Origin: Acidaminobacter sp. JC074
GTDB lineage: Bacteria; Bacillota; Clostridia; Peptostreptococcales; Acidaminobacteraceae
NCBI RefSeq assembly: GCF_022496765.1
Contig: NZ_VANV01000008.1
Span: 1 to 64,000, forward strand
Length of the DNA stretch: 64,000 nt
Direction: 5' to 3'
Position numbers and translations under genes: made by a program
Notes under the pieces: generated by a model
The model's database searches: none
What the model was told of the DNA's origin: nothing
What the model saw: the letters and a program-made list of their open reading frames with translations, nothing else
In this document: positions 51,341-59,999 of the stretch, piece after piece
How the letters are laid out: every line of letters begins with the position of its first letter
How positions within the stretch are numbered: the first letter of the stretch is position 1

Positions 51341-52939
51341 ATGAAAAAATTAAGATTAAGTATGATCAGTGTACCAATTATCATTTTCGTTGGTGTTATT
51401 ATTGCAAGTATGATTAATGCAGATGTTGCAACATCTTCTATCACCAATGTTTATCTTTGGATGGCATCACAATTTGGTTGGTTTGCACAACTTGCATGTT
51501 TTATATTCTTAGTATCAGTAATGGTTATTGCATTTTCAAAAGTTGGACGTATTAAGTTTGGTGGCAGGGATGCTAAACCAGAGTTGTCAACCTGGGCTTA
51601 TTTTACCATAGCACTTTGTGCAGGTATTGGTACAGGCATCATGTTCTGGGGACCTATTGAGCCACTTTATTTCTCACAAGCATTACCTGAAGGTGTTAAC
51701 TTAGTGCCGGGTTCACCGGAAGCGATTCAGTTTGCTATGAACAAGGCCTTTATGCACTGGACATTCACACCATATGCATTGTACGTACTGTGCGGTTTTG
51801 GTATTGCCTATGCTATGTATAATATGAAGCTGCCACAAGCGGTATCATCTGGTATGGCACTTCTATTTGGTGAAAAGTTCTTAGAAAGTAAATGGAGAAC
51901 AGTTGTAGATGCCATTGCCTTAACAGCTATTTGTTCTGGTTTAGCAGGTGGTTTAGCAAATGGTCTTATTCAACTAGGTGCAGGTTTAGAAATGATTTCT
52001 GGCATCCAGTCGGGACCAGCAATCTGGATTATGTTTGCAGTCGTTATTACAACTATTTATACGATTTCATCAGCTTCAGGTTTACAAAAGGGGATCAAAT
52101 GGTTATCAGATAAAAATGCATGGATCTTTATTGTATTCTTGTTGATTACATTGTTCTCTGGTCCTACTAAGTTCCTAATGGAACTGACAGTGAATTCATT
52201 TGGTGGTTATTTAAATAATTTTGTATCGTCATCAATATTCTTAGCACCAGGTACTTCGGATATGTGGGTTGAATGGTGGGATACTTTCTACTTAGCAGAC
52301 TGGTTGTCATTCTCACCAGTGATTGGTTTATTCTTAGCTAGAATCTCTTATGGTAGAACAATCAGAGAATTTGTACTAATCAACTTAATTGCACCTGCCA
52401 TGTTTGGTGTATTATGGTTTGGTGTGTTCGGTGGCTTTGCTATCAACTTAATGGAGTCAGGTACATTTGACATGTTCTCTTATATGACAACAGTAGGATT
52501 TGATGGTGTTATGCTGAAATTGGCTGAGTTCTTGCCACTGGGTCAGATTATTCAACCACTTATTATTGTAACAGTTATGCTTTCATACATTACAATGGCT
52601 GACTCTATGACATCTTCAATATCTTTAATGTCTTTAAAAGACAATATTGGTGTTAAAGAAGCGCCACTTCTTGTAAAGGTATTCTGGGGCTCATTAATGG
52701 GTGCTTTAGCAGTTATCTTTGTTACAGCAGGTGGTATCAATGGTATGAAGACTCTACTTGCAATTTCAGGTTTCCCTGTACTTATTATCATGTGTTTCTT
52801 GTTTGCAGGTATCATCAAGCGACTGGTCATTGATAAAAACTACAGCATGGACGAAGTTGTGGAGCCTAAGCCAATTGGTTTAAAAGACAAGAACTTAGAT
52901 AAGGTCATTATGACTGAGACTGAAATAAAAGAGGCTTAA
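51341..52939 (+). CDS. BCCT-family betaine transporter
   Basis: This 532-residue membrane protein has about 12 segments and belongs to the betaine/carnitine/choline transporter family. The signature region is WWDTFYLADWLSFSPVIGLF followed by ARISYGRTIREF, and GIGTGIMFWGPIEPLYF is also family-typical. Members carry trimethylammonium compounds such as betaine, carnitine or choline, with Na+ or by exchange. It follows the lyase gene by 35 bases, with GAGGGGG upstream, in the same sigma-54 operon. It probably imports the lyase substrate. The Fe-S gene begins right after its stop. Confidence 0.93.
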   Translation: MKKLRLSMISVPIIIFVGVIIASMINADVATSSITNVYLWMASQFGWFAQLACFIFLVSVMVIAFSKVGRIKFGGRDAKPELSTWAYFTIALCAGIGTGIMFWGPIEPLYFSQALPEGVNLVPGSPEAIQFAMNKAFMHWTFTPYALYVLCGFGIAYAMYNMKLPQAVSSGMALLFGEKFLESKWRTVVDAIALTAICSGLAGGLANGLIQLGAGLEMISGIQSGPAIWIMFAVVITTIYTISSASGLQKGIKWLSDKNAWIFIVFLLITLFSGPTKFLMELTVNSFGGYLNNFVSSSIFLAPGTSDMWVEWWDTFYLADWLSFSPVIGLFLARISYGRTIREFVLINLIAPAMFGVLWFGVFGGFAINLMESGTFDMFSYMTTVGFDGVMLKLAEFLPLGQIIQPLIIVTVMLSYITMADSMTSSISLMSLKDNIGVKEAPLLVKVFWGSLMGALAVIFVTAGGINGMKTLLAISGFPVLIIMCFLFAGIIKRLVIDKNYSMDEVVEPKPIGLKDKNLDKVIMTETEIKEA

Positions 52940-53884
52940 ATGAACTTTTTAGAGTTATTTGAGATTCCAAGTGAAGGAAAGATTTTAGAAAACATGATCG
53001 TCACAGATTATGAGAAAGATATCCTCATGAAAATGGAGAAGAAATCACTTGACGAAGATCAATTATTAAAGATTATAGAGGATGTTTTAAAGGATTATAA
53101 CATAGAGATTTCACCTAAAAGACTCCTCATGGACATGTATAAAAGGGCCAATATCAACAAGGTGTCAGAGGATGTATATACATGTTCTAGCCTTTATACC
53201 AGACTGGCTTACTTTGCTCAGTATGAGCAAGACCTTTGGAAAAGGGTACCTGAAAAAATCAGACAAGATATCGATAAATGGTATGTCAAGAAATATGCTG
53301 ATGGGGCACTTCCAAGACTTAAGGAAATTCAAGAAGGTAAAAGAGAGCTTATAGAAAACGCCTACTTTTATACTTTGGATGAAACCTTAGAACTAATAGA
53401 CAGTCTCGATAAAGACATTTATGTCGTACCTTGCAACTGCAGGTCCATTCAAATGACTTGTGACAAGCATGTTAATACCTGTATGTTGTTTGAATACGAC
53501 ATCAACTCAGAGTACGACAGAGGTAGAGGAAAGGTTATTTCAAAAGAGGAGGCAAAGGCCATAGCCATAAAGGCAGATAAAAATGGCTTAATGCATACGT
53601 CTGAAGAAGCTCATGCCATTTGTCATTGTTGCGGAGACTGCTGTTATCCTATCAGAGCCTCAGAAGTTATAGGTACAAGAGGCATATGGCCCAAAAGAAG
53701 ATATGATATAAGTTTTAATGAAGACAAATGTATTTCATGTAAGAAGTGTACAAAAATCTGTAACTTTGATGCTTTTGTATATGAAGACAGTCAGATCAAG
53801 TTTGATCCAGACAAGTGTTTTGGATGTACTATCTGTGAAAGCAATTGTCCAACTGAAGCTATTTCAATTCATAAAATAAAGTGA
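52940..53884 (+). CDS. [4Fe-4S] dicluster protein with extra Cys motifs
   Basis: This 314-residue protein has an N-terminal helical part of about 150 residues, then CNCRSIQMTCDKHVNTCMLF, then ICHCCGDCCYPI. Two [4Fe-4S] ferredoxin motifs follow, CISCKKCTKICN and CFGCTICESNCP. It resembles the larger protein at 22178-23431 in this order of motifs. Its ATG is directly after the BCCT stop (TAAATG). It is the last gene of the sigma-54 operon and may supply electrons for reduction of the unsaturated acid made by the lyase. No catalytic domain is seen, so a partner enzyme is needed. Confidence 0.83.
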   Translation: MNFLELFEIPSEGKILENMIVTDYEKDILMKMEKKSLDEDQLLKIIEDVLKDYNIEISPKRLLMDMYKRANINKVSEDVYTCSSLYTRLAYFAQYEQDLWKRVPEKIRQDIDKWYVKKYADGALPRLKEIQEGKRELIENAYFYTLDETLELIDSLDKDIYVVPCNCRSIQMTCDKHVNTCMLFEYDINSEYDRGRGKVISKEEAKAIAIKADKNGLMHTSEEAHAICHCCGDCCYPIRASEVIGTRGIWPKRRYDISFNEDKCISCKKCTKICNFDAFVYEDSQIKFDPDKCFGCTICESNCPTEAISIHKIK

Positions 53885-53905
53885 CTTACTTTATTTACTT
53901 ACAGT

Positions 53906-53941
53906 GATAAGAGACCATTTTTAATAAGATGGTCTCTTATC
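53906..53941 (+). terminator. Terminator after the lyase/BCCT/Fe-S operon
   Basis: Perfect 13-base arms (53906-53918 and 53929-53941) around a 10-base loop. The T tail is weak (atatcctttt), but the stem is very stable. Confidence 0.7.
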
Positions 53942-54059
53942 ATATCCTTTTGTAGGATGTAACTTTCATAATGTATGAATTTTATCGATTTGCATAAATG
54001 ATGCGAAAGTACCATATTATGGTGTATAATGAAATAGAGTGAAAAGATAAAGAGGTAAG

Positions 54060-54593
54060 ATGAAAATGAGAATAAGTAAATCGATTGTTATTACAGCTAT
54101 GGCAGTAATGGCAGTTTTTCTTGCTATAGCTTTATTTGAAGGTTATAAGTTTAGGTCCACCCAAGTTGAAGCTGCTCAGTATGCCATTACAAAAATATCT
54201 GAAACATCTGAAGTAGTCAGCCATCTGAGATATAACTGGGATGAAATGAGTGAAAGAGAGAGGCTTGAGGATATATACCGTATAGAGTCAATGATTGAGT
54301 CTACAGATGCTGTTTTGTCAATTATGCAGCTAAATACGCCCATCACCTACAGGTATAAGGCGACCTTTAGAATCTTTAGAGACCAGGCTTTTGATCAAGA
54401 TCAAGAAGACGTCATTGTATTTTTAGACAAGCTGTTAAATGATTTTAGATCTGTAGAATCTTATGCAGCTGAAAATAATGTGATTCCCATGAGTCAAAAA
54501 CAGTTTGACGATGATTTAAATGAGCTTTTAACAGCAATGGAAATCATCAATAAGTCAGAGCCTTGGGAATCTGTTTCAGGAGGACTGGATTAA
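54060..54593 (+). CDS. Membrane-anchored protein of unknown function
   Basis: This 177-residue protein has one N-terminal membrane segment (IVITAMAVMAVFLAIALF) and then a mainly helical, acidic domain outside or inside the membrane. No motif was recognised. The ATG at 54060 has GAGGT; an ATG at 54066 is an alternative. It starts a three-gene run (54060-55827) of small envelope proteins with small gaps. A promoter-like TATTATGGTGTATAAT lies at about 54015-54030. Confidence 0.6.
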   Translation: MKMRISKSIVITAMAVMAVFLAIALFEGYKFRSTQVEAAQYAITKISETSEVVSHLRYNWDEMSERERLEDIYRIESMIESTDAVLSIMQLNTPITYRYKATFRIFRDQAFDQDQEDVIVFLDKLLNDFRSVESYAAENNVIPMSQKQFDDDLNELLTAMEIINKSEPWESVSGGLD

Positions 54594-54599
54594 AGGGAA

Positions 54600-55076
54600 A
54601 TGAAGAAGGTAATAACAACATATATTCTTACATTTATAGTATTATTTTTACTCTGTTTATTATATGAATGCACTACAACATATCATCCTTCATTTGGATT
54701 TGACTTAAGTTTAATTATCAAACATTTTTCTACTTTATACTCAGCTCGGTACATCTTATATGGCATAGCATCTCTATTTGGTGCATGGATGCTTACATAT
54801 ATTTACGAGGCCCAAAATGATTGGTTAAAGAAGCATACATGGATACGTGTGAAAATTAGTGAGAAAAAGAAAGGTCATGCTTATTCAATAAGTCCTAGAG
54901 GTAGTGGTTCTACAGTTTTCTATTTTACACTCATTGCTTATAATGATCTTGGTGAAAGATTGCCTCTTGCTTGTACATCCTTGGAATATGGCTTAATCGA
55001 TGTTGGTGAAGTTGTGGATGTAGCTGTTAGAAAAAATAGAATACTTGACTTTAGACGTGTCAATGGAGGGCAATAA
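54600..55076 (+). CDS. Membrane protein with two segments and a beta domain
   Basis: This 158-residue protein has two N-terminal membrane segments (YILTFIVLFLLCLLYEC and ILYGIASLFGAWMLTYIY). A small soluble domain rich in strands follows (IRVKISEKKKGHAYSISPRG). It could resemble DUF3592-type proteins, but the match is not certain. It lies 6 bases after the previous gene and just before the lipoprotein gene. Weak GGGAAA site. Confidence 0.55.
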   Translation: MKKVITTYILTFIVLFLLCLLYECTTTYHPSFGFDLSLIIKHFSTLYSARYILYGIASLFGAWMLTYIYEAQNDWLKKHTWIRVKISEKKKGHAYSISPRGSGSTVFYFTLIAYNDLGERLPLACTSLEYGLIDVGEVVDVAVRKNRILDFRRVNGGQ

Positions 55077-55077
55077 G

Positions 55078-55827
55078 TTGAAAAAGGTACTACTATATGT
55101 TTTTATAAGTCTAATGGTAATTGCTTTATATGCCTGTGACGAAGGCGGACCAGAAAATCATATTATAGATCTTTTAAATGATGAAGAGTTAAACACTTTT
55201 TCAGAGCAAGATATTGCCATACGTCTAGAAGTAGAAGAAATTTTATTAAGACGACTTCTAATAGATTATGATACATTCAGAATAGCCTATAAGGAATTTC
55301 TTATTTATAAAGATGACCCTGATCACTTCCATGCTGGTGCATATATTTTAAGAAGTATTCCCTACGATGAGCTTTTGCTAGCAGATTTCATCGGACTGAA
55401 TGTAAAAGAAATGAGAAAGCTTTTAGAAGAAGAAACAGATATGAAGAGATATTTTAGAATCTTAAACATGGATTCTGATATTGCATTTACTCTTTCTGTT
55501 ACAGGCATCTATGAAGGTTATGATAAAGATGAGTCATATGTTTATGTGACTGTTGAAAAGGAGACACAGACAATATTATATGCATATACCTATAAGTATC
55601 ATTTTAAAGAAGTAGATGGTATGAAAAAGATTTTACAAAAGAATTACATAGCCAATCATTTTTATGATAAGGATGGTTCAGATCAAACCAATAAGGAACC
55701 AATCTATTATTATAAAAGAACAGATCAAGGTATAAAAGAAGAACCCATTCAATATGACTACATCATTGACATGAACCACTTTTTAGAAAAGTATTATGAC
55801 TATGACATAACACCATTTGTTTATTAA
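55078..55827 (+). CDS. Lipoprotein of unknown function
   Basis: This 249-residue protein begins at a TTG with GGAGGG seven bases upstream. Its signal sequence (KKVLLYVFISLMVIALYAC) ends in an LYAC lipobox, so Cys21 should be lipidated. The mature protein is acidic with many Tyr. The rest of the sequence matches no known motif. It follows the previous gene by one base, so translation is probably coupled. A terminator follows. Confidence 0.65.
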   Translation: MKKVLLYVFISLMVIALYACDEGGPENHIIDLLNDEELNTFSEQDIAIRLEVEEILLRRLLIDYDTFRIAYKEFLIYKDDPDHFHAGAYILRSIPYDELLLADFIGLNVKEMRKLLEEETDMKRYFRILNMDSDIAFTLSVTGIYEGYDKDESYVYVTVEKETQTILYAYTYKYHFKEVDGMKKILQKNYIANHFYDKDGSDQTNKEPIYYYKRTDQGIKEEPIQYDYIIDMNHFLEKYYDYDITPFVY

Positions 55828-55829
55828 AA

Positions 55830-55850
55830 AACACATTTTCAGGATGTGTT
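55830..55850 (+). terminator. Terminator after the lipoprotein gene
   Basis: Seven-base arms (55830-55836 and 55844-55850) with a TTTCAGG loop are followed by TATTTTTTTT. Confidence 0.8.
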
Positions 55851-55947
55851 TATTTTTTTTCAAAAAGTTTTTAAAAAGGGGACACAAAAAAATATAAAGG
55901 TCCGCATACTATAGTGAAGGTTAACACGACAGATAAAGGAGCGTAAG

Positions 55948-57189
55948 ATGAAAAAAACAATTTCTAGAGTAATGGTCATTATGTTGGTCATCATGAATGT
56001 ATTTGTAACAGGCGTATTTGCAGATGAGAATGAGCTCATTGTAAAAGACTTTGATTTAGATGGATTTGATAGCATCCTAGTAGAAGATGCTTTTGAAGTT
56101 TCTGTTAATCAAGGAGATGCTTACGAAGTAAAGGTCTCATATACAGAGTCTGTAGAAGAAAAACTTGATATTAGAGTAGATGGTGATACTCTTATATTAG
56201 GTATTAAGGACAATCAATCGGTCATGAATGCAGAATATAAAGCTGAGGTTATCTTACCAGATTTAGAGGATTTAACACTGAGATATGCATCTAGTGTAAG
56301 TGGTGAAATGACTGTTGATTCTTTAAATATTGATTTAAGTAATGCCAGTGAAGTAAGTCTCGAAGGTGCTGCTAACGAAGTGAAAATCAATGCGACTAAT
56401 GCAAGTACAGTTGAAATGGAAGATTTTGAAGCAAAGAATGCAGAAGTCATCAGTAAACGTGCATCACATGTTCAACTGAGTGTTCTTGATCAAATAGAAG
56501 TTCAAGCTGAAAGTGCATCTTCAGTAGAAATCTATGGTAATCCAGAAGTAAAAACATCAGAAAGTGATATTTCTAGTTCGATTGACTTTGATCTAGAAGA
56601 GGATGAAGATTTTGACGAAGATGATTATGACTTTGATGAAGACGAAGACTTTGACGAAGATGATTATGACTTCGATGAAGATGATTATGACTTCGATGAA
56701 GATGAAGACTATGACGAGGACGATTATGATTTCGATGAAGATGAAGACTATGACGAAGATGATTATGATTTCGATGAAGATGAAGACTATGACGAAGATG
56801 ATCATGACTTCGATGAAGATGAAGACTATGACGAAGATGATTATGACTTCGATGAAGATGAAGACTATGACGAAGATGATTATGACTTCGATGAAGATGA
56901 AGACTATGACGAAGATGATTATGATTTCGATGAAGATGAAGACTATGACGAAGATGATTATGATTTCGACGAAGACGAAGACTTTGATGAAGATGAATAT
57001 GATTTCGACGAAGACTTTGACTTCGATGAGGACTTGAATAGTTACTTTGATGATAGTATGCTTGAAGAAGCATATGGTGAATACGCTGAAGAGGTAGAAG
57101 AAGCTATGGTAAAATTAGAAGAAGCCATGCAAGAGCTTGAAGCCTTAATGATTCAGCTAAATGATGTATTTTATAATTTAATGGACTAA
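55948..57189 (+). CDS. Secreted GIN-domain protein with long Asp/Glu repeat tract
   Basis: This 413-residue protein begins with a signal peptide (VMVIMLVIMNVFVTGVFA). A beta-helical head GIN (DUF2807-like) domain of about 190 residues follows, with FDSILVEDAFEVSVNQGDAY and DLEDLTLRYASSVSGEMTVD. Residues 229-352 are nearly all Asp, Glu, Phe and Tyr, in nine copies of FDEDEDYDEDDYD or close variants. The end is a coiled coil (EEVEEAMVKLEEAMQELEAL). The negative tract may bind cations or a basic surface. It lies just before the SigI/RsgI-like genes, and the anti-sigma protein carries a similar tract. The copies match closely in DNA, so recent expansion is likely. Confidence 0.8.
   Translation: MKKTISRVMVIMLVIMNVFVTGVFADENELIVKDFDLDGFDSILVEDAFEVSVNQGDAYEVKVSYTESVEEKLDIRVDGDTLILGIKDNQSVMNAEYKAEVILPDLEDLTLRYASSVSGEMTVDSLNIDLSNASEVSLEGAANEVKINATNASTVEMEDFEAKNAEVISKRASHVQLSVLDQIEVQAESASSVEIYGNPEVKTSESDISSSIDFDLEEDEDFDEDDYDFDEDEDFDEDDYDFDEDDYDFDEDEDYDEDDYDFDEDEDYDEDDYDFDEDEDYDEDDHDFDEDEDYDEDDYDFDEDEDYDEDDYDFDEDEDYDEDDYDFDEDEDYDEDDYDFDEDEDFDEDEYDFDEDFDFDEDLNSYFDDSMLEEAYGEYAEEVEEAMVKLEEAMQELEALMIQLNDVFYNLMD
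56632..57003 (+). repeat. 39-base tandem repeats coding for an acidic motif
   Basis: A 39-base unit (13 codons, FDEDEDYDEDDYD) starts at 56632, is interrupted by a 21-base half unit at 56671-56691, and then runs without a break in eight copies from 56692 to 57003. Most differ by a few silent third-position changes. Such a tract can gain or lose copies by slippage. It is in frame with the protein all the way. It has no spacers, so it is not a CRISPR array. Confidence 0.9.
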
Positions 57190-57201
57190 GAACAAGACAT
57201 T

Positions 57202-57221
57202 ACTGTATAAGGCTATACAGT
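57202..57221 (+). terminator. Terminator after the GIN-domain gene
   Basis: Perfect 8-base arms (57202-57209 and 57214-57221) with an AGGC loop are followed by TTTTG. Confidence 0.65.
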
Positions 57222-57252
57222 TTTTGTCGTTTAATAAATCAGGGTGTGTTAT

Positions 57253-57972
57253 ATGAAGATAGTAGCATTTAAGACAAAGAATAAGAGCATAGAAGATCGA
57301 CTAATTCGTATAAAAAATGACGATAAACTAGAAAGAGAGTTGTTCATAGAAGAATACATTCCTTTTGTCGTGAAAGTAACAGCCAGGTTTTTAGGTGGTT
57401 ATGTTGATCTGCATAATAGTGATGAATATTCAGTTGCCTTACTAGCATTTAATGAGGCTATTAACAAGTATGAATTGAATAAAGGCTCCTTTATCAACTT
57501 TGCATCACTAGTCATCAACAACCGTTTAAAAGATTATAAAATAAGTAATAAGAAACACTTTTCTAATGTACCAATTGATGAAAAAGTGATGAATGATGGC
57601 GGTTTAATTGAAAAAAGTGATTTTACAGAAAGACTGGATATAAAAAATGAGATTGAGCTCTTTACTGTAAAGCTTAATGCCTTCAACATTCAGATGACGG
57701 ATTTGGTTGCAGAATCACCTAAACATCAGAAAACGAGGGTAAGGTCGGTAAAGATGGCCAAGTATATCATTGATGTAGAAGAGTTAAAGGCTAATTTCTA
57801 TAGATTGAAACGTCTGCCTGTTTTAATACTGTCAAAGGCCTTTAAGGTAGCTGTTAAAACAATAAAGAGAAGTAGAAAGTTTACAATTGCGACCACCATC
57901 GTTTTAGACAGTGACCTGCAGTTGATTAAATCGAGGGTCTTACAGATTGAAAGAGGTGAAGAGGATGTATAA
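57253..57972 (+). CDS. sigI: SigI-like RNA polymerase sigma factor
   Basis: This 239-residue protein resembles SigI. The N-terminal region has LFIEEYIPFVVKVTARFLGG and DEYSVALLAFNEAINKYELN with KGSFINFASLVINNRLKDY, the sigma region 2 pattern. The C-terminal HTH-like part has KRLPVLILSKAFKVAVKTIK. In Bacillus and Clostridia SigI works with RsgI. The ATG at 57253 is used; a GTG at 57244 is possible. It overlaps the anti-sigma gene by 8 bases. Its targets are unknown, but the acidic GIN gene upstream is a candidate. Confidence 0.85.
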   Translation: MKIVAFKTKNKSIEDRLIRIKNDDKLERELFIEEYIPFVVKVTARFLGGYVDLHNSDEYSVALLAFNEAINKYELNKGSFINFASLVINNRLKDYKISNKKHFSNVPIDEKVMNDGGLIEKSDFTERLDIKNEIELFTVKLNAFNIQMTDLVAESPKHQKTRVRSVKMAKYIIDVEELKANFYRLKRLPVLILSKAFKVAVKTIKRSRKFTIATTIVLDSDLQLIKSRVLQIERGEEDV

Positions 57973-59545
57973 AGGAATCGTATTTGAAGTGAATACTGAC
58001 TTTATTCTTGTTCACTGTGATGATGGTCGGTATTTAAAACTTAGAAAAAGAGGACAAGTCAGTGTTGGATCATACATTGCCTTTTTTGAAGAAGACATTA
58101 TAAAACCTAGAAGTAGAAGGTATGTCGCTGTTAGTATAGCGGCTATTCTAATCATAGCATTAATTGTACAGCCATTTATGCTACCTACAAAAGAGGTTTA
58201 TGCCATTGTATCATTAGACAATGTGTCAAGTGTTGAGTATGCAGTAGATGAAAAAGGTATTGTTGTAGATGTGAAACCTTTAAACCCACAAGGTGAGTTG
58301 ATTATTGAGAAACGCTTTGTAGGCATGCTTATAAATGATGTTATCAAGACTTCTATCGATAAATCAGTAGAGCAAGGTTTTATCAAGGATAAGGCAAATG
58401 ATATCTTAATTTCTGAGACTATAGTTGCTAATGGAAAAGTAGATTATCTTGTAGATGAGAAGGCACTATCAGTGATTAAATCTGATGAAAGTATTGGTAA
58501 TCTGTATCTTGTAAGAACCACTGAAGAGCTTCTAGATAAAGCAGATGATGAAAAAGTGTCGGCTGGTAAAATGTATTTGGCTTCGGAAATTGCCAATCGA
58601 ACTGAAGAGACTGTTAATGAGCTTCTTGAAAAATCTGTAGATGAACTGATTGAGAATGTAGAAAATTCTTTAGATGAGTTAGAGGAAATGAATGAAGTTC
58701 AAGAAGAGGTCATAGAAACCATAGAAGGTGTTCATGAGGAACTTGATCAACTTGTGGTTAGATATCCATATATGCAGGGAACTGTTGATGAAGTAAGACA
58801 AGAACTAGATATTGTTGGTGGTTCAATAGAAGACATTGAATTACCTGATTTAAAGGATATGATAGATGAAATTGAACAGTCAATTATTGAAGAAATAGAT
58901 GCCTATGAAGAAGAAGATTTTGACGAAGACGATGATGAAGAGTATTTTGCCGAGGATGATGAAGACTTTAGCGAGGATGAGGACTTTGATGAAGACGAAG
59001 ACTTTGATGATGACTTTGACATAGACGAAGAATTTGACCAAGATTACTTTGATCAGTTAGAAGAAGAACTGATGACATTTGAAGAAGCCTTGATAGAGGA
59101 ACTCGAACAAGAAAACTTTGATATTGAGAACTTTGACATAGAAGACTTTTTAGGTCAATTTGAATTTGAAGTCTTAGATGTAGAGCTTTTAACTGAAGAG
59201 ATCAGCTCAGAAATGATGGATGTGGAAACTTTTATTGAAGATCTTTATGAGGCACTTTATGAAGATGACTTCTTAGAAGATTTTGACTCTGAAGACTTGG
59301 ATGCGGATGCCTTTAGGGGTGAACTTGAAAGTGAAATTGAAGAACTTGAAGTTACTATAAGAGAGCTTGAAGAGGAAATAGATGATTTAAAAGAAGAAGC
59401 TGATTCTTTAGAAGATGAGCATTTGGATGCGCACAATAAAATCATTATTGAAATGGAAGAACTTATTGAAGCCATTGATTTTGAACTAGAAGCCTTAGAG
59501 GAGCTACTTGAAGAGATTGAAGCAGAAAGTGAAGAGGAGGAGTAA
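57965..59545 (+). CDS. rsgI: RsgI-like membrane anti-sigma factor with acidic domain
   Basis: This 526-residue protein has a cytoplasmic RsgI-N domain (residues 1-50), a membrane segment at about 52-70 (VAVSIAAILIIALIVQPFML), and an outer part. Residues 80-110 match the conserved RsgI periplasmic domain, but the family Asn-Pro is replaced by Asn-Val (SLDNVSS). A coiled coil near 215-265 follows. Residues about 313-360 are a near-continuous Asp/Glu tract with Phe (EDFDEDEDFDDDFDIDE), like the GIN protein. A long Glu-rich coiled coil ends it. It should hold SigI at the membrane until a signal releases it. ATG at 57965 has GAGGTG; the frame extends upstream to a TTG. Confidence 0.85.
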   Translation: MYKGIVFEVNTDFILVHCDDGRYLKLRKRGQVSVGSYIAFFEEDIIKPRSRRYVAVSIAAILIIALIVQPFMLPTKEVYAIVSLDNVSSVEYAVDEKGIVVDVKPLNPQGELIIEKRFVGMLINDVIKTSIDKSVEQGFIKDKANDILISETIVANGKVDYLVDEKALSVIKSDESIGNLYLVRTTEELLDKADDEKVSAGKMYLASEIANRTEETVNELLEKSVDELIENVENSLDELEEMNEVQEEVIETIEGVHEELDQLVVRYPYMQGTVDEVRQELDIVGGSIEDIELPDLKDMIDEIEQSIIEEIDAYEEEDFDEDDDEEYFAEDDEDFSEDEDFDEDEDFDDDFDIDEEFDQDYFDQLEEELMTFEEALIEELEQENFDIENFDIEDFLGQFEFEVLDVELLTEEISSEMMDVETFIEDLYEALYEDDFLEDFDSEDLDADAFRGELESEIEELEVTIRELEEEIDDLKEEADSLEDEHLDAHNKIIIEMEELIEAIDFELEALEELLEEIEAESEEEE

Positions 59546-59606
59546 GATCTACTTGAATGTAGATTAAAAGTGCACAAAATGGGTATATATAGTAAGAGGT
59601 GATTTT

Positions 59607-59924
59607 ATGGATGTTAAGTTAGATCAAAGTTTAATTGACTACATGCATCATCATCGCCATAATGCTATCACTTTGTCAGTGGTAAAAGACATGATTAATT
59701 TCCATAATGTGGTATATACAAAATATCCATTGATTAATTACAAAATGCCTAAACACTTAGAACAATATGATGAATATCAGGTTGGCGATATTTCAGTGTA
59801 TGTTTCAAAAGAAGCAGATGTAGAGGGCGAAACCATCGAATTTCATGATAAGAAAAAATGGGGACGTCATAAGTGTTACGTTGAAGGCATCAGATTTGAT
59901 AAAATCGATCCATTCACACATTAA
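59607..59924 (+). CDS. Small protein of unknown function
   Basis: This 105-residue protein has no signal or membrane segment. His-rich near the N-terminus (YMHHHRHN), it then has EQYDEYQVGDISVYVSKEAD. No family was recognised. The start has AAGAGGTG upstream and a terminator follows. It stands alone after the anti-sigma gene. Confidence 0.6.
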   Translation: MDVKLDQSLIDYMHHHRHNAITLSVVKDMINFHNVVYTKYPLINYKMPKHLEQYDEYQVGDISVYVSKEADVEGETIEFHDKKKWGRHKCYVEGIRFDKIDPFTH

Positions 59925-59943
59925 ACTGGTGACATACCAGTTT
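59923..59943 (+). terminator. Terminator after the small gene at 59607
   Basis: Eight-base arms (59923-59930 and 59936-59943) around GACAT, with a T run extending beyond the right arm. Confidence 0.8.
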
Positions 59944-59999
59944 TTTCTTTTGTTTACTTTTGTATCATTTGGGTATACATTTTAAAAGGAGTGATGACC

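Noticed and set aside
56632..57003. CRISPR-like array
   Set aside because: The units are directly joined with no unique spacers, and they stay in frame with a protein.
56573..57073. Long open frames on the minus strand and in another plus frame across the acidic repeats (His/Leu/Arg-rich and Met/Lys/Thr-rich)
   Set aside because: They are by-products of the 39-base repeat, which leaves several frames open. None has a ribosome site, and the plus-strand secreted protein explains the region.
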